Source: Ascidia mentula (Eukaryota; Chordata; Ascidiacea; Phlebobranchia; Ascidiidae). Taken from it: 64,000 bases of DNA. The position numbers and the translations under genes were made by a program. The notes under the pieces are model-generated. The model worked only from the letters and a program-made list of their open reading frames with translations, was not told the DNA's origin and made no database searches. The DNA is taken from contig OX387201.1 of the NCBI GenBank assembly GCA_947561715.1, positions 17,002,001 to 17,066,000 of the forward strand. Direction: 5' to 3'. The stretch's first letter is position 1. Each line of letters begins with the position of its first letter. Shown here one piece after another: positions 11,690 through 21,230 of the stretch.

Positions 11690-11744
11690 TTACGTCACTG
11701 TGACGTCACTAACCGAAGATATTAGTGACGTCACAGTGACGTAA
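11690..11744. promoter_or_regulatory. CRE-bearing perfect palindrome, copy 3
   Basis: Identical to the palindrome at 3056-3110, in tandem unit 3. Confidence 0.75.
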
Positions 11745-11755
11745 GTTTTCTCCAG

Positions 11756-11968
11756 TTACCTTTTTTGGGATAAAATAGACATGTGTTTATTTGAAGGGCG
11801 ACAGTTGGTCCATCATCAGGATAATCCAAACAGACATTTGTGGACTCCTCATTATGCTCAGGCAGCATTCGATTATGCCGTTATAAAATTTGTTAATGTG
11901 GGATTTTTTGCACCCGATGAAATGTCAAAGAAATTCTTCTTTCTGGTGTATTTGGAGTACACGAAGCA
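11756..11968 (+). CDS. Exon of unknown family, unit 3
   Basis: Identical to the block at 3122-3334, with the same splice edges. Family not recognised. Confidence 0.45.
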
Positions 11969-12246
11969 GTAAGTCAAATATGGTGATGTTTAAACAATTT
12001 GGACAGGCAAAAGTTAAAGCAGTATGCTGTCAAACATATCAGTTCTCAACAGTGCAGCTTGGTGACTAGTGATGTTGTTGCACATCAAGCATCCATGTGA
12101 AAATATTCAATTATAATTCTTAACAATGTCTATGTTCAATTTTTTCGTGAGCATTTATGAAGAAGGAAAAGTTCTGTGTGTTGTTGCTAATTGTATTAAT
12201 CGCCTTAGTATATTGTTGAGTCACATTTGTTTTTTATATCCTGTAG

Positions 12247-12646
12247 GGTCACATGGAATGCATGTTGCAGCCATAACTACTGGGCGATTACCTGGGTGAT
12301 GTTGTAGCCATAACTTCGCGGATGAACCAGACAAAAATTTTATTACACCTGGTGCACAAATTGTTGCCATCAAGATTGTTGATTCCAGACTTGCTACCAT
12401 GGAGACCAGGACTTTAATCAGAGGGGTCAGTTTGATATTTTGTTTATTGTAAAATGTGTAGCTTTTTGTGTTGTATTCTGTATTGTTAAAACAGCTGGAA
12501 CAGATGGTTACTTTTTTCTGTGTACTTGTAATTTCGTATTTTTAACATATATACATATTTGTGTTCCAGTTATTACAGGTTGTTCATCTGGGATGTGATC
12601 TTGCCAACCTTAGTTATGGTGAAGCGTGCCACTGGCCGGGGGCTGG
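12247..12646 (+). pseudogene. TPP2-like subtilase fragment, unit 3
   Basis: Same sequence and state as the fragment at 3613-4012. Confidence 0.7.
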
Positions 12647-13196
12647 GTAAGAAATATGTCACCTATCACTTACATGTCATTGAATTTGTCATGTGTGTTT
12701 TTCAGTTTTAGGAAGCTCTCTTTGCAATGGAAGAACCATTTGAAGGATTCATAAAAAATGTTTGAAGTGTGGAAAAAGAATTCTCTCTTCGTCACAACTT
12801 TGGGCAAATGCAACGTTGAGGAAACAAATGGAAAGTCAGTTTAAATACTGAAGACTTCAGCCTATTATCCACGTCAGTATATAACAAAAGAAACACGATT
12901 TATCTCATAGTGGGGTAGGATGAACTGTTGTGCTATTTTGGGGGCTAGACTGGTGGGCCCCATGGACTAGCCTTGTGGACCATAGTTTGGTGACCCCTGG
13001 TGAGTCACATGCCCTTACTAAACCTTAACCTTTTCCTTTAGTTATCGTGTATCTGCAACATTAACTAGAGGATGTCATGTCAATGTCTGGGTTTTGTTGC
13101 AGATCTGCATCTTGTGTCTCTTGATTCCAGAGTGTACACACCAGCTATGATAAATTATCATTGAACATTTTACTTGATCTGTTACTCTTTTTGCAG

Positions 13197-14114
13197 GAAC
13201 TCAAAGCAGCAGAAGCCAGGTTAAAGATATTGGACCAAAAACTTGCTTCTAAGAAGGTAGAAAAATGTTTATTGTAAAAAAGAATTTTGCGGTCGTTTTT
13301 TTTTAATGTGTTGCGAGATCCATGATTGGAAACAAACGTGTGATGCAATTTTATGCTAAAAGAAACGCTTTTGTCAATGCAGTAATTCTGCACACAACTG
13401 ACAACCATTAAGTTAGATTATGATCAGTTTAACAAATCCATTACTTTAGGCTGTGGGTTGTTTTGTTCCTCCGAGCGAACTGACATTTTCCATGGACAAA
13501 ATTATTGACAACGGAAACTTCAGGCTTGTTCAGAAGGCGTGGAATGACATGCATGGAAATGTAACAGTGCAGTACATTAACATAGAGGACGAAATATCGA
13601 CCGAACAGCAGATGGAAACGTAAGTTTGTAAATATATTGACACGGTTTTGGGTTTAAATCACATAAATGTTTTTCATGTAAAATTCAAACATGGACCTAC
13701 AGTTGTTCACAAATCTCATTAATTGAGCTGGTACGTTTGTTGCTGATTGACGGAGGGCGTCTCACTATCCCGGTTGGCTAATCACGATCACGTGATCCGC
13801 GTACTCGGTCACACTCGCCAGCGAAACGAGTTCGGAGTTTGGTTCGAGTACGTGGACGGTATGAACACCCTCCCCTTCCTCCAATACACCAGGAAGAAGG
13901 ATTTCTGGCTCCCTCCCCTGGCCAACGTCCGACTCTGTGCCGATATCGCATCTGCCATTCACTTCCTCCACTCCGATCCAATCTTTAGAGTCGGTGACGT
14001 CACGATTGATGACGTGCAGCCTACGTGCCAAAGTGACGGGGTTTAAGATTGGTAAAGTAATAGACGGCAACGAAAGTCGTGGGAATGCTGCCGGATTCCT
14101 TGCAAAGATAATCG
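13197..14114 (+). pseudogene. Coiled-coil plus pseudokinase fragment, unit 3
   Basis: Same sequence as 4563-5480. Confidence 0.6.
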
Positions 14115-15615
14115 CATCTATAATCCTTCCTATTCTTTCACCTGTGTGTTTTCGTGAGCATTTTTTTTTAGTTTACTCTGATATCGTCATTACTCCACAG
14201 CTATCACATCCGAAACTGTTCCATTTATTTAGTTGAGATATGGGTCATATTTGTGTTTTAAAGTTTCCAGTGGTTGGGTATGCCTCCATTTTATGTGTTT
14301 CCAATATAGCCCACATATGACGTATCCGAGATATAATCCATTACTGCACTGGGACGACTTTTCAGACCTAAACTCTCTATTATTTGTTCGGCATTGAATG
14401 CGTTGACACTTTATTTTTGTTTATATAGTGCTGTTGTTTTCAGTAAAAATATGTGAGTGTGAAGGATTGTTTGTTTTCACAAAAGAAAACCTGATCTTGC
14501 TGACTGTATTTATGCAAACATGTTGTTAATCACCGACACAAACCTCAGTCCCATTTATCAAATTTGTATATAGATAACGACTTTTCGGATTGCACTGAAA
14601 GCTTGATGAGCGTCAAAAAGTATGGATTGGTTCGTGGAAGGGATAGGTTTAATATATATATCACAAATACAATATATACAATGTTAGTTGCTTGAAATCT
14701 TCGGAAAACCTTCCCCTCATTTGGTTTCGTCACAGCAATATAGGAGGAAATAAAACAGCAGCATCAAGCAAAGCACACTGGCAGGGAAACGGTATGTACA
14801 GACTGAACAGTTACGTGTGGTCAGGTACGGCAGTGTGTGGTTAATGTTTACAGCACAAGCCTTGTCCACGTTAAATTTTGCCCTTGTCAGTTGTTGCGAA
14901 AAGCAGGATGTTTTTACGGTGTTTGTGCGATGCCAGAACACAAACCCAAAATTTTGGAAAAATATTTCAAACACAATGGAAACGCAGTCACAACCAAACT
15001 ATGCGACATATGGCGAGTGTTGCGAAAATGAATAAAACTGTTGAAAAATGAATACGATACAAGTTGATTATCCTCTATGTTGCATCACTTCAGAGTGTTG
15101 TGGGTCGACCTTGCAATCGAGTCGTCTTGTTCTTGGCAGAATTTTTCCTTTTTTTTGAGACGATTCTATGAAGAATGGATAACAGTAAAGTCCCGGTTGT
15201 AAACCTTTACTACATAACAAATAACCTTTTCTTTAACTTTTCTAATCAGCGAGAAATCAATATCAAAATTTAGTTTTCGCTCTAATTTAATCAAATTAAA
15301 ACTGCGCTTTTTGGGTGAATAAACAAATGGAGTTATTTTGTCACAACGGTTGCGCTGACGCGAGAAATTTCAAAATGGCGCTAAATAGTCGTGTCAAAGT
15401 CTTGCGGTATGCGTATGCCCCATTTACATGTTTCGGTTGTATTTGCAACGGTAGATGTCGTCGTCGGACGGGAAGAGTATGTGGCAGCACTTAGAGTACT
15501 GCTTTTAGGGTGAAAGACTCTTCTTCCTCTTCTTTCTTCATCCCTGTACGGGTTTGTACGGGATCGAGGTTGTGATCGGCGACTGGATGCTGGTGTTCCT
15601 CACTTCGGGTGGAAG

Positions 15616-15894
15616 GTACACCGGATCGGAGACCGTGGGTGCTTCGGCGTTGAACCTCGGGGGGCACGTACGCTGTAATGATGGATCATACGCTGGTGAT
15701 GCAGGGGCGTACAATGGTGATGAACTGGCGTATCTGATCTCGGAAAGCACGCTGAAGGAGTCTTATTCAGTAGTGGAGGAAGATGAATTCTCACTCTGTC
15801 CCTCCTGGAAACTCGAGGAAGGAGAGTTTTCAGAGAAAGGAGAACTTACTGTTTGCGAAACTTCAGGGTTGGAAACAACAAATAAACAACAATA
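15616..15894. other. Unique flank of the tandem array
   Basis: Sequence past the third unit is open on both strands: 15554-15946 plus (130 codons) and 15538-15750 minus (70 codons). The minus frame is rich in Ser, Pro and Tyr (ASSSPLYAPASPAYDPS), like a cytoplasmic tail or linker; the plus frame is acidic and Gly/Glu rich. Neither is a family I know. About 80 bp of this frame is also at the end of each tandem unit, so the array may have been made from the edge of a real gene. Confidence 0.3.
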
Positions 15895-16260
15895 TAAGAA
15901 AACAACGCGGAAGGAAGGGTTAACAACTCATAGTGACGCCTGGTGATAGTTAGTATTTAAATATTTTTTTGTTAGTGGGCGCTGATAAATAGCGAGTAAG
16001 AACAACAAGGAAAAAAAAACAATAGAAGTAAAAACGCGTACGGGAGAATATACCGACTCCTAGTGATTGGTCAATCATTAAATTATTGTCCACAAGTTGG
16101 CGCAAATAAATGGCGAGCGAGAACAACAAATACAAACAACAATACAATAACAAACGCGTACGGGAAAAAACAGTGACATCTGGTGGTTATTTGGAGGTTA
16201 ATGTGTAGTCCACAGGTGGGCGGTAATGTGGGGCGTTTTCCGGTTATTTTGGCTATTGTC
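15895..16260. repeat. Minisatellite of about 120 bp, three diverged units
   Basis: Three imperfect units spaced about 120-135 bp, aligned on CGCGTACGGGA (16035 and 16155; a diverged CGCGGAAGG near 15905). Each holds GTGACNYCTGGTG or a close variant, a GTCCACAAGTTGGCGC-like box and an ACAACAANNACAA run. The last unit merges into the LINE-like repeat at 16130. It may be the monomer array of a LINE 5' UTR. Confidence 0.6.
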
Positions 16261-16629
16261 GTGAAAGGTCTTATACAGTACGTTTATTGGTGGCATATTA
16301 TTTTTGCTATATGTGTATGTATGCCATATATGCTATACAGTCGGATTCAGTGAGGATAAATTTCGAAAAAAACAATGACATCGCGTGGACAAATTTTGAT
16401 GATGTATCATCCGGGAGTGGGCGCTATAATGGGGTGTCGGTATTTCTCTGGTTGTTATTGGCGTTGACAACATTCTAAAGTTGCGCGCGTCGGGTGCGGA
16501 CGCAAAATGGAGAGGGACAAAACTAGCTACGCTCAGGCAGCTAATAAAAGCAAGGCAGCCAAATCTTCATTTAAAAGGCCTTGCTGTTTGACTTTTGTGA
16601 CTGTTACAAAATTACCAAGAGATGAAAGT
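16130..16629 (+). mobile_element. LINE 5' end with start of an ORF1-like frame
   Basis: Second copy of the 1086-1436 repeat, followed at 16507 by an ATG in good context (CAAAATGG) opening a 41-codon frame MERDKTSYAQAANKSKAAKS... that resembles the N-terminus of LINE ORF1 proteins, which often begin with a SYAxA motif. The frame runs unbroken into the Polinton at 16627-16630. Sequence on the far side of the Polinton does not look like its continuation. Confidence 0.45.
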
Positions 16630-16835
16630 AGTATAGGCTCGCCATGAAGATGCAGCAATAGTTCCTCGGATGTAGGTCTTCCTCCGATAAGGTCCTTGGC
16701 TCCGAAAAATGTCCCCCTCCTCCGATCAGATCTTTAGCTCCGAGCCCGCTTCTCCGCTAAAATAGAGCCCTTTTAGCTTTCGGGCTTCACGCTTTCGGGC
16801 TTCCGCAAGAGTTCTGAGAAAGTCGGGTGTGTGTG
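16627..16835 (+). repeat. Polinton left terminal inverted repeat
   Basis: About 209 bp running from AGTAGTATAGG to GTCGGGTGTGTGTG; reverse complement of 30654-30862 with about one mismatch. The true end may be at AGTATAGG (16630). Confidence 0.93.
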
Positions 16836-16948
16836 ACAGGAAGCATATTGGTTTATGCGGTCGGTCGAATGCGGTGTTTAAGAATATAAATAGTGCGATT
16901 GAATTCAAACGAGTGTATTGTTAGTGCCACTTTCTGGTTCAAGAAAAA

Positions 16949-17434
16949 ATGATGAGTGCAGGAGATTTGCTGTGTTCGACGTTGGGCACTCCAAACTGGG
17001 TTCTTGAACGTGTTAAAAAGTTTCCTTGTTTACAACCCAAGTTTTTGACGATGTCGAATGAAACAAAGCGGTTGAAATCATTCGGGACTGGTTTTTGGCC
17101 CTATCACATCCATGCGTCGCCGTCAGAACTCGCCGAAGCTGGTTTTTACTTCACGGGGAGTGGTGATAAAGTGAAGTGTTGGTATTGTGGGCGTGGACTT
17201 TTCAACTGGGAGTTGCACGACTCACCTTGGGAGGAACATGCCCGACATTCACCTCGATGTGAGTTTCTTCTCAGGTATAAAGGAGAAAACTTCGTGAAAT
17301 CATGTTCGCGAGAAAGTGATGGGGTTGGAAAAGATGTTTGTGGACCAAACTGGGAAGAGACGTGTGCGCGAGAACGTGTGGGGACATTGACACCTGATAT
17401 TACTGAAATACTGACTTATTTGATTCGCTGGTGA
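16949..17434 (+). CDS. BIR-domain (IAP-like) protein of the Polinton
   Basis: A 161-residue frame with one baculovirus IAP repeat at about residues 41-110. It has RLKSF, SPSELAEAGFYFTG, GDKVKCWYC and HDSPWEEHARHSPRC, with all four zinc ligands in the family spacing (C77, C80, H97, C104). No RING follows. BIR proteins of viral type bind caspases or IAP antagonists and block cell death; here such a role is inference from the family. It is the first gene inside the left end, followed within 10 bp by the ATPase frame. BIR is not one of the core Polinton genes, so this is probably captured cargo. Start chosen at the first ATG, with a second Met at residue 2; a third at residue 35 would still keep the whole domain. 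Confidence 0.85.
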   Translation: MMSAGDLLCSTLGTPNWVLERVKKFPCLQPKFLTMSNETKRLKSFGTGFWPYHIHASPSELAEAGFYFTGSGDKVKCWYCGRGLFNWELHDSPWEEHARHSPRCEFLLRYKGENFVKSCSRESDGVGKDVCGPNWEETCARERVGTLTPDITEILTYLIRW

Positions 17435-17441
17435 TTCGTTT

Positions 17442-18104
17442 GTGTGCTGTGAAATAAAGTATTTAAAGCGATGTTTTTGTGCGACTTTCCGTATGTTTAA
17501 GGTGCAACAGGTACACACGTTATTAAACAAAATGGAGTTTCTACATCCGTTTACATGCCTGGTAGCCGGGCCTTCTTCTTGCGGTAAATCGGTTTTTGTC
17601 AAACGGTTGATAGAGGAAAAACTGACGGTCCCAACACCCGAGCGTGTTGTGTGGTGTTATGGAGAATGGCAATCTGCCTATGACGAGATAGATGGGGTGG
17701 AATTTGTTCAAGGCATGGTGACCGACTTTGATTCTTCGAAGCGAACACTTTTAATTCTGGACGATTTAATGCGCGAATGTGATGCGAACGTGACCAATCT
17801 TTTCACTAAGGGAAGTCATCACAGAAACATTAGTGTAATTTATATCGTCCAAAATTTGTTTCACAAAGGACAAGAGCACCGTACAATTAGTTTGAACGCA
17901 CACTATTTGGTCGTTTTCAAAAATTCAACCTGGTCGCGGTCGAGCGCTGCAAGAATCTTATAGAGACGCAACGAGGGGCGCCCACGGTTATTTACTTTTG
18001 GACTTTAAACAGTCAACACCGGTGAAATTTCGCTGGCGTACAAACATTTTTCGCGGGGAAACGCAGATTGTGTACGTTCCGAAAACTCAAAGAGGCTCTA
18101 AAAA
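17442..18104 (+). CDS. Polinton packaging ATPase (FtsK/HerA-type), broken
   Basis: Genome-packaging NTPase of the A32/FtsK-HerA class that would pump DNA into the capsid. Visible signatures are the Walker A GPSSCGKS and the Walker B LLILDD, with the expected spacing of about 65 residues, plus the VIYIVQN strand. The position between the left-end gene and the small conserved proteins is usual for Polintons. The gene looks broken. Confidence 0.85.
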
Positions 18105-18446
18105 ATGTCAATGCGACTAAATGACCACGCTTCTGTTCTTGCCACACTTGCTTCGGCCAAACCAAAACTCGTTCGAACGATTATAAAAGGTGCTGATCGA
18201 AAACTGCTTCAGTGTATTTGTGAATGTGCGTTGAACGTTTTAAAGGGGAACGTACCTTTGTCTCATCCTCAACGCGCAAAGCTGTGTAAATATAAAAAGG
18301 GTATTCGTCAGTTAGGAAAGAAGTCAGTTTCTCTTGTAAAAAAACGCCAGATAATTCAGCGTGGAGGTTTCCTTTCTGCCTTGCTGGCCCCACTCATAGG
18401 TTCAGTAATTCCGGTCCTGGGCAAACTCTTTACTGGTGGAAAATAA
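18105..18446 (+). CDS. Conserved small basic Polinton protein, hydrophobic C-terminus
   Basis: 113 residues, lysine rich, with a central ICECALNVLKGNVPLS helix-like block, a KKGIRQLGKK segment and a C-terminal GGFLSALLAPLIGSVIPVLG. The layout (basic body, then QRGGFL and a hydrophobic segment) is one I associate with small Polinton/adintovirus proteins of unassigned function; the hydrophobic tail resembles membrane-active capsid peptides. No reaction can be assigned. Its stop overlaps the next start (TAATGG). Confidence 0.65.
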   Translation: MSMRLNDHASVLATLASAKPKLVRTIIKGADRKLLQCICECALNVLKGNVPLSHPQRAKLCKYKKGIRQLGKKSVSLVKKRQIIQRGGFLSALLAPLIGSVIPVLGKLFTGGK

Positions 18447-19096
18447 TGGAAAGCGTTCAAAAACTTGCTCTTGTCGATCCGAATATTATTAAAACACTGC
18501 AAGACAAAATTTCATCGCGTTCGACTCCGGTTGAAAACGCGTTGTCCACGTTGGACAGGAAAATGCAAGACATTTTATCGGAATCAATTCCGCTGGAAGA
18601 AAAAGTTAAGTTATACAACCAAGCGCTTTATCGTTATCGGTTTTATGACAAGAACAATGTCAGCAAACCGTTGGAAGTGACGATCACGGGGACAAAGCAA
18701 GAAGAAACGGAACGTCCGACCGAAAAATTCCTGATAGAAAAACACCTTGTCGACTCCACCCCGAGAACCTTCCAGCACAAGGCAAAGCGAATGATGGACT
18801 TTGTCAAAAAAAAACCCAACATCGATTTCTCTCCAACTGGCGAGCTTTTAATTGAAGGGCGCGTAATAAACGGCAGTCACATAGAAGATTTGGTGCATTC
18901 TGCCGTGCGGCCTAGGCGTCTGGCTTCAAAACCGATTGGTTGGAATGATTTTATGTCTGCCTTGGAGAAAGTCAACATGCCGTCAATGTTGTTTGGGTAT
19001 AGAAAAGACGTGCCTTCAAGCCGTCGGCGCCCAGTCGTATCCACTTCAGGTCAAGCGAGGACAAGTCGGTTGGCGAAACGATGGATAAATCTGTAA
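18446..19096 (+). CDS. Conserved Polinton protein of unknown function
   Basis: 216 residues; an N-terminal helical part (LDRKMQDILSES, KVKLYNQALYRY), a middle with LLIEGRVINGSHIEDLVH, and a basic tail RLAKRWINL. It matches the general build of a protein often found between the small membrane-active protein and integrase in animal Polintons. Its end overlaps the integrase start by 16 bases, so the two are probably co-transcribed. Function unknown; a structural or core role is inference. Confidence 0.6.
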   Translation: MESVQKLALVDPNIIKTLQDKISSRSTPVENALSTLDRKMQDILSESIPLEEKVKLYNQALYRYRFYDKNNVSKPLEVTITGTKQEETERPTEKFLIEKHLVDSTPRTFQHKAKRMMDFVKKKPNIDFSPTGELLIEGRVINGSHIEDLVHSAVRPRRLASKPIGWNDFMSALEKVNMPSMLFGYRKDVPSSRRRPVVSTSGQARTSRLAKRWINL

Positions 19097-20184
19097 AGTT
19101 TTCAAACGTGTACTTTTCGCCGTCGCATCGCGGTGCTTTTGGTGGAGTCAGTCGACTCTCACACGCCACCGGACGGAAAAGGGGTGAGGTGAAAAGGTGG
19201 TTGCAAAGTCAAGACACCTACACGCTTCACAAGCCTGTCCGTCGAAATTTTAAACGCTTGAAAGTGGTGGTCGGTGGTATAGACCACCAATGGCAGGCGG
19301 ATCTCGTGGACGTTACGAGACTGAGTGCGTACAACAAGGGCTTTAAGTATTTGTTGACTGTGATTGATGTTTTGTCTAAATTCGCTTGGGTGATTCCAAT
19401 AAAAACAAAAACGGGTTTAAGTCTTGTAAAAGCGTTTGAGAAAATCTTTAAAACAACAGATCGCAGACCGAAACGATTGCAAACCGACCGCGGAAAGGAG
19501 TTTGTCAATAACAAATTTCAAGCGTGGTTACGCAAATGTAAAGTCGAGTTTTTCACCACTTACAACGACGAAACAAAAGCGTCGATCGTAGAACGCTTCA
19601 ACCGCACGTTGAAACAGCGCATGTGGCGTTATTTCACGCACACATCCAAGACCAAATACATCGAAGTTTTGGATGATTTAGTGGAGGGATACAACAATTC
19701 GTATCACCGGAGTATTCGAACAACCCCCGTGTCGTTGAACAGAGCCAACAAGGAAATAATTTGGCAAAACTTATACGGTGATTTACCGCGACCTTCTTCT
19801 CGGACTTGGAAATTTGTGGTGGGTGCACCGGTGCGGATCGCGGTCACCCGCGGAATGTTTAAGAAAGGTTATCTGCAAAACTGGTCAGAGGAAATTTTTT
19901 TTGTCAACACTCGCCGTCGAACAATTCCTCGCACCTATTTTTTGAACGATTACAACAGTGACTTAATTAGAGGTTCATTTTACGAAGAAGAATTACAAAG
20001 TGTGGAAAAGGATCTTTTTACCGTGGAGAAGGTACTGGAAAAACGAAAAAGGCGTGGGGTCGCGCTGAGCGATATCCAGTACCCGCGGACGTGGAAGAAT
20101 GAGAAATTTAATGACATGTGGTTCGGAATTAGTGCAGGTGAACGCGCGCCAATTGCGAACTTTACCCTTCCCAATGGAAACTAA
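19081..20184 (+). CDS. Polinton integrase (RVE family)
   Basis: 367 residues, looks whole. Retroviral-type integrase that joins element ends to host DNA. The core shows WQADLVD (D74), LQTDRGKEF (D136) and ASIVERFNRTLK (E171), the D,D-35-E triad with exact 35-residue spacing, then a YNNSYHRSI segment and a basic C-terminal part with an SH3/chromo-like WKFVVGAPVRI and GYLQNWSEEIFFV stretch, typical of Polinton integrases. No clear HHCC zinc motif is seen at the N-terminus. Start overlaps the previous gene. Confidence 0.93.
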   Translation: MDKSVKFSNVYFSPSHRGAFGGVSRLSHATGRKRGEVKRWLQSQDTYTLHKPVRRNFKRLKVVVGGIDHQWQADLVDVTRLSAYNKGFKYLLTVIDVLSKFAWVIPIKTKTGLSLVKAFEKIFKTTDRRPKRLQTDRGKEFVNNKFQAWLRKCKVEFFTTYNDETKASIVERFNRTLKQRMWRYFTHTSKTKYIEVLDDLVEGYNNSYHRSIRTTPVSLNRANKEIIWQNLYGDLPRPSSRTWKFVVGAPVRIAVTRGMFKKGYLQNWSEEIFFVNTRRRTIPRTYFLNDYNSDLIRGSFYEEELQSVEKDLFTVEKVLEKRKRRGVALSDIQYPRTWKNEKFNDMWFGISAGERAPIANFTLPNGN

Positions 20185-20211
20185 AAAAGTGGATCGGAAA
20201 TTACGAATGGA

Positions 20212-20763
20212 ATGAGAAAATTAATTAGGGTCGAAGGCAGTAAACGTTTTAAACGGGAGCTCCGCGAACTGGATGACGAAACTTACCCTCCCGAGGGCGG
20301 TGTAATCAAAAACATAGTCGCATTTGACCCTGTGACACGATTTACCAAAATTAATCTACCGCGAGGGTGTCGGATGAAGCTGTCACCTGATTTATGGCAC
20401 TTGTTGGGGAACGATCCTACCACAAAGGCGGCGACGCTCGAAGCGGGGAGTCACACAGGCCGCAGGCCCTGTACACTTGAAAATCACGCGTTTTCTTCTA
20501 TCTTTGTCTATTCTGACATTTTACACGGACGCATTGTGGGTGATTCAATCGTGCCATTGCTTAACACCATACCGGTACAAGGAGAACCTGGCGCGACTGT
20601 ATTTAAAAGGTTCAACAGATTATCTTACCATCCAGTCAGAGCGAACACGATCCGCAGCATAGAACTAAGTTTAAGAAACGAATTCGGGGCCGAAATTCCT
20701 TTTGAAAGTGGTCGTGTGGTGGTTACACTTCACCTGAGAAAAAAACCTTTGCAATTTCAGTGA
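20212..20763 (+). CDS. Polinton minor capsid (penton-like) protein
   Basis: 183 residues, matching the C-terminal portion of Polinton minor capsid proteins: FVYSDILHGRIVGDSIVPLL, then FNRLSYHPVRANTIRSIEL and IPFESGRVVVTLHLR. In the family this forms a single jelly-roll penton at capsid vertices. It lies just after integrase and one base before the next frame. Shorter than some family members; whether more N-terminal sequence exists was not resolved. Confidence 0.75.
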   Translation: MRKLIRVEGSKRFKRELRELDDETYPPEGGVIKNIVAFDPVTRFTKINLPRGCRMKLSPDLWHLLGNDPTTKAATLEAGSHTGRRPCTLENHAFSSIFVYSDILHGRIVGDSIVPLLNTIPVQGEPGATVFKRFNRLSYHPVRANTIRSIELSLRNEFGAEIPFESGRVVVTLHLRKKPLQFQ

Positions 20764-20764
20764 A

Positions 20765-21196
20765 ATGCAACGCCATTGCGGCACTCCCTATTGCGTTCAA
20801 GACGATATTCGTGATTTTGAACAATATTACATGACACAAGCCGGTGGTGCATTACCTTATTATGCCGGTGGGCGACCGCAAAACGGCGCAGGTTTAGGTA
20901 GCCTATTCGCAACACTCGGTAGAGCTGTTTTGCCTATGTTGAAAAGTGGAGCGAAACACGTTGGGAAGCAAATCGTACAAACAGGGGCGCAAATGGCCGG
21001 TGACGTGTTGAGCGGGCAGTCTCCTAGGGCTGCCGCTATAAAACGCAGCAGAGAAGCGGGTGCGACATTATTGCGTTCGGTACAGCGCTCGTTCAGGAAC
21101 CCTCCCAGTGAGGCAGGGTCGAAACGGCGAAAAGCAGCCAAGAGAAAGAAACGTGCCGCGGCCATCAGACGAAGCAAGACAGACATTTTCTCGTAA
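20765..21196 (+). CDS. Basic glycine-rich Polinton protein (PX-like)
   Basis: 143 residues. GGALPYYAGGRPQNGAGLGS, then an amphipathic stretch LGRAVLPMLKSGAKHVGKQI and a strongly basic tail (KRRKAAKRKKRAAAIRR). The pattern recalls adenovirus core or cement proteins (pVI/pX) and the PX protein of Polintons: membrane-lytic or DNA-condensing roles are the usual guess. It lies between the minor and major capsid genes, as in other elements. Confidence 0.7.
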   Translation: MQRHCGTPYCVQDDIRDFEQYYMTQAGGALPYYAGGRPQNGAGLGSLFATLGRAVLPMLKSGAKHVGKQIVQTGAQMAGDVLSGQSPRAAAIKRSREAGATLLRSVQRSFRNPPSEAGSKRRKAAKRKKRAAAIRRSKTDIFS

Positions 21197-21230
21197 CAAC
21201 GACAACAGCAGCGGCTACAAAAAAAACGAC

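Larger units (their letters stand above)
11299..15615 (+). repeat. 4,317-bp tandem unit, copy 3
   Basis: Third copy. At the Phe/Val site it agrees with copy 1. Its right edge meets unique sequence after GGGTGGAAG; the next bases GT are shared with the unit start, a 2-bp microhomology that leaves the exact breakpoint ambiguous by two bases. Confidence 0.95.
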
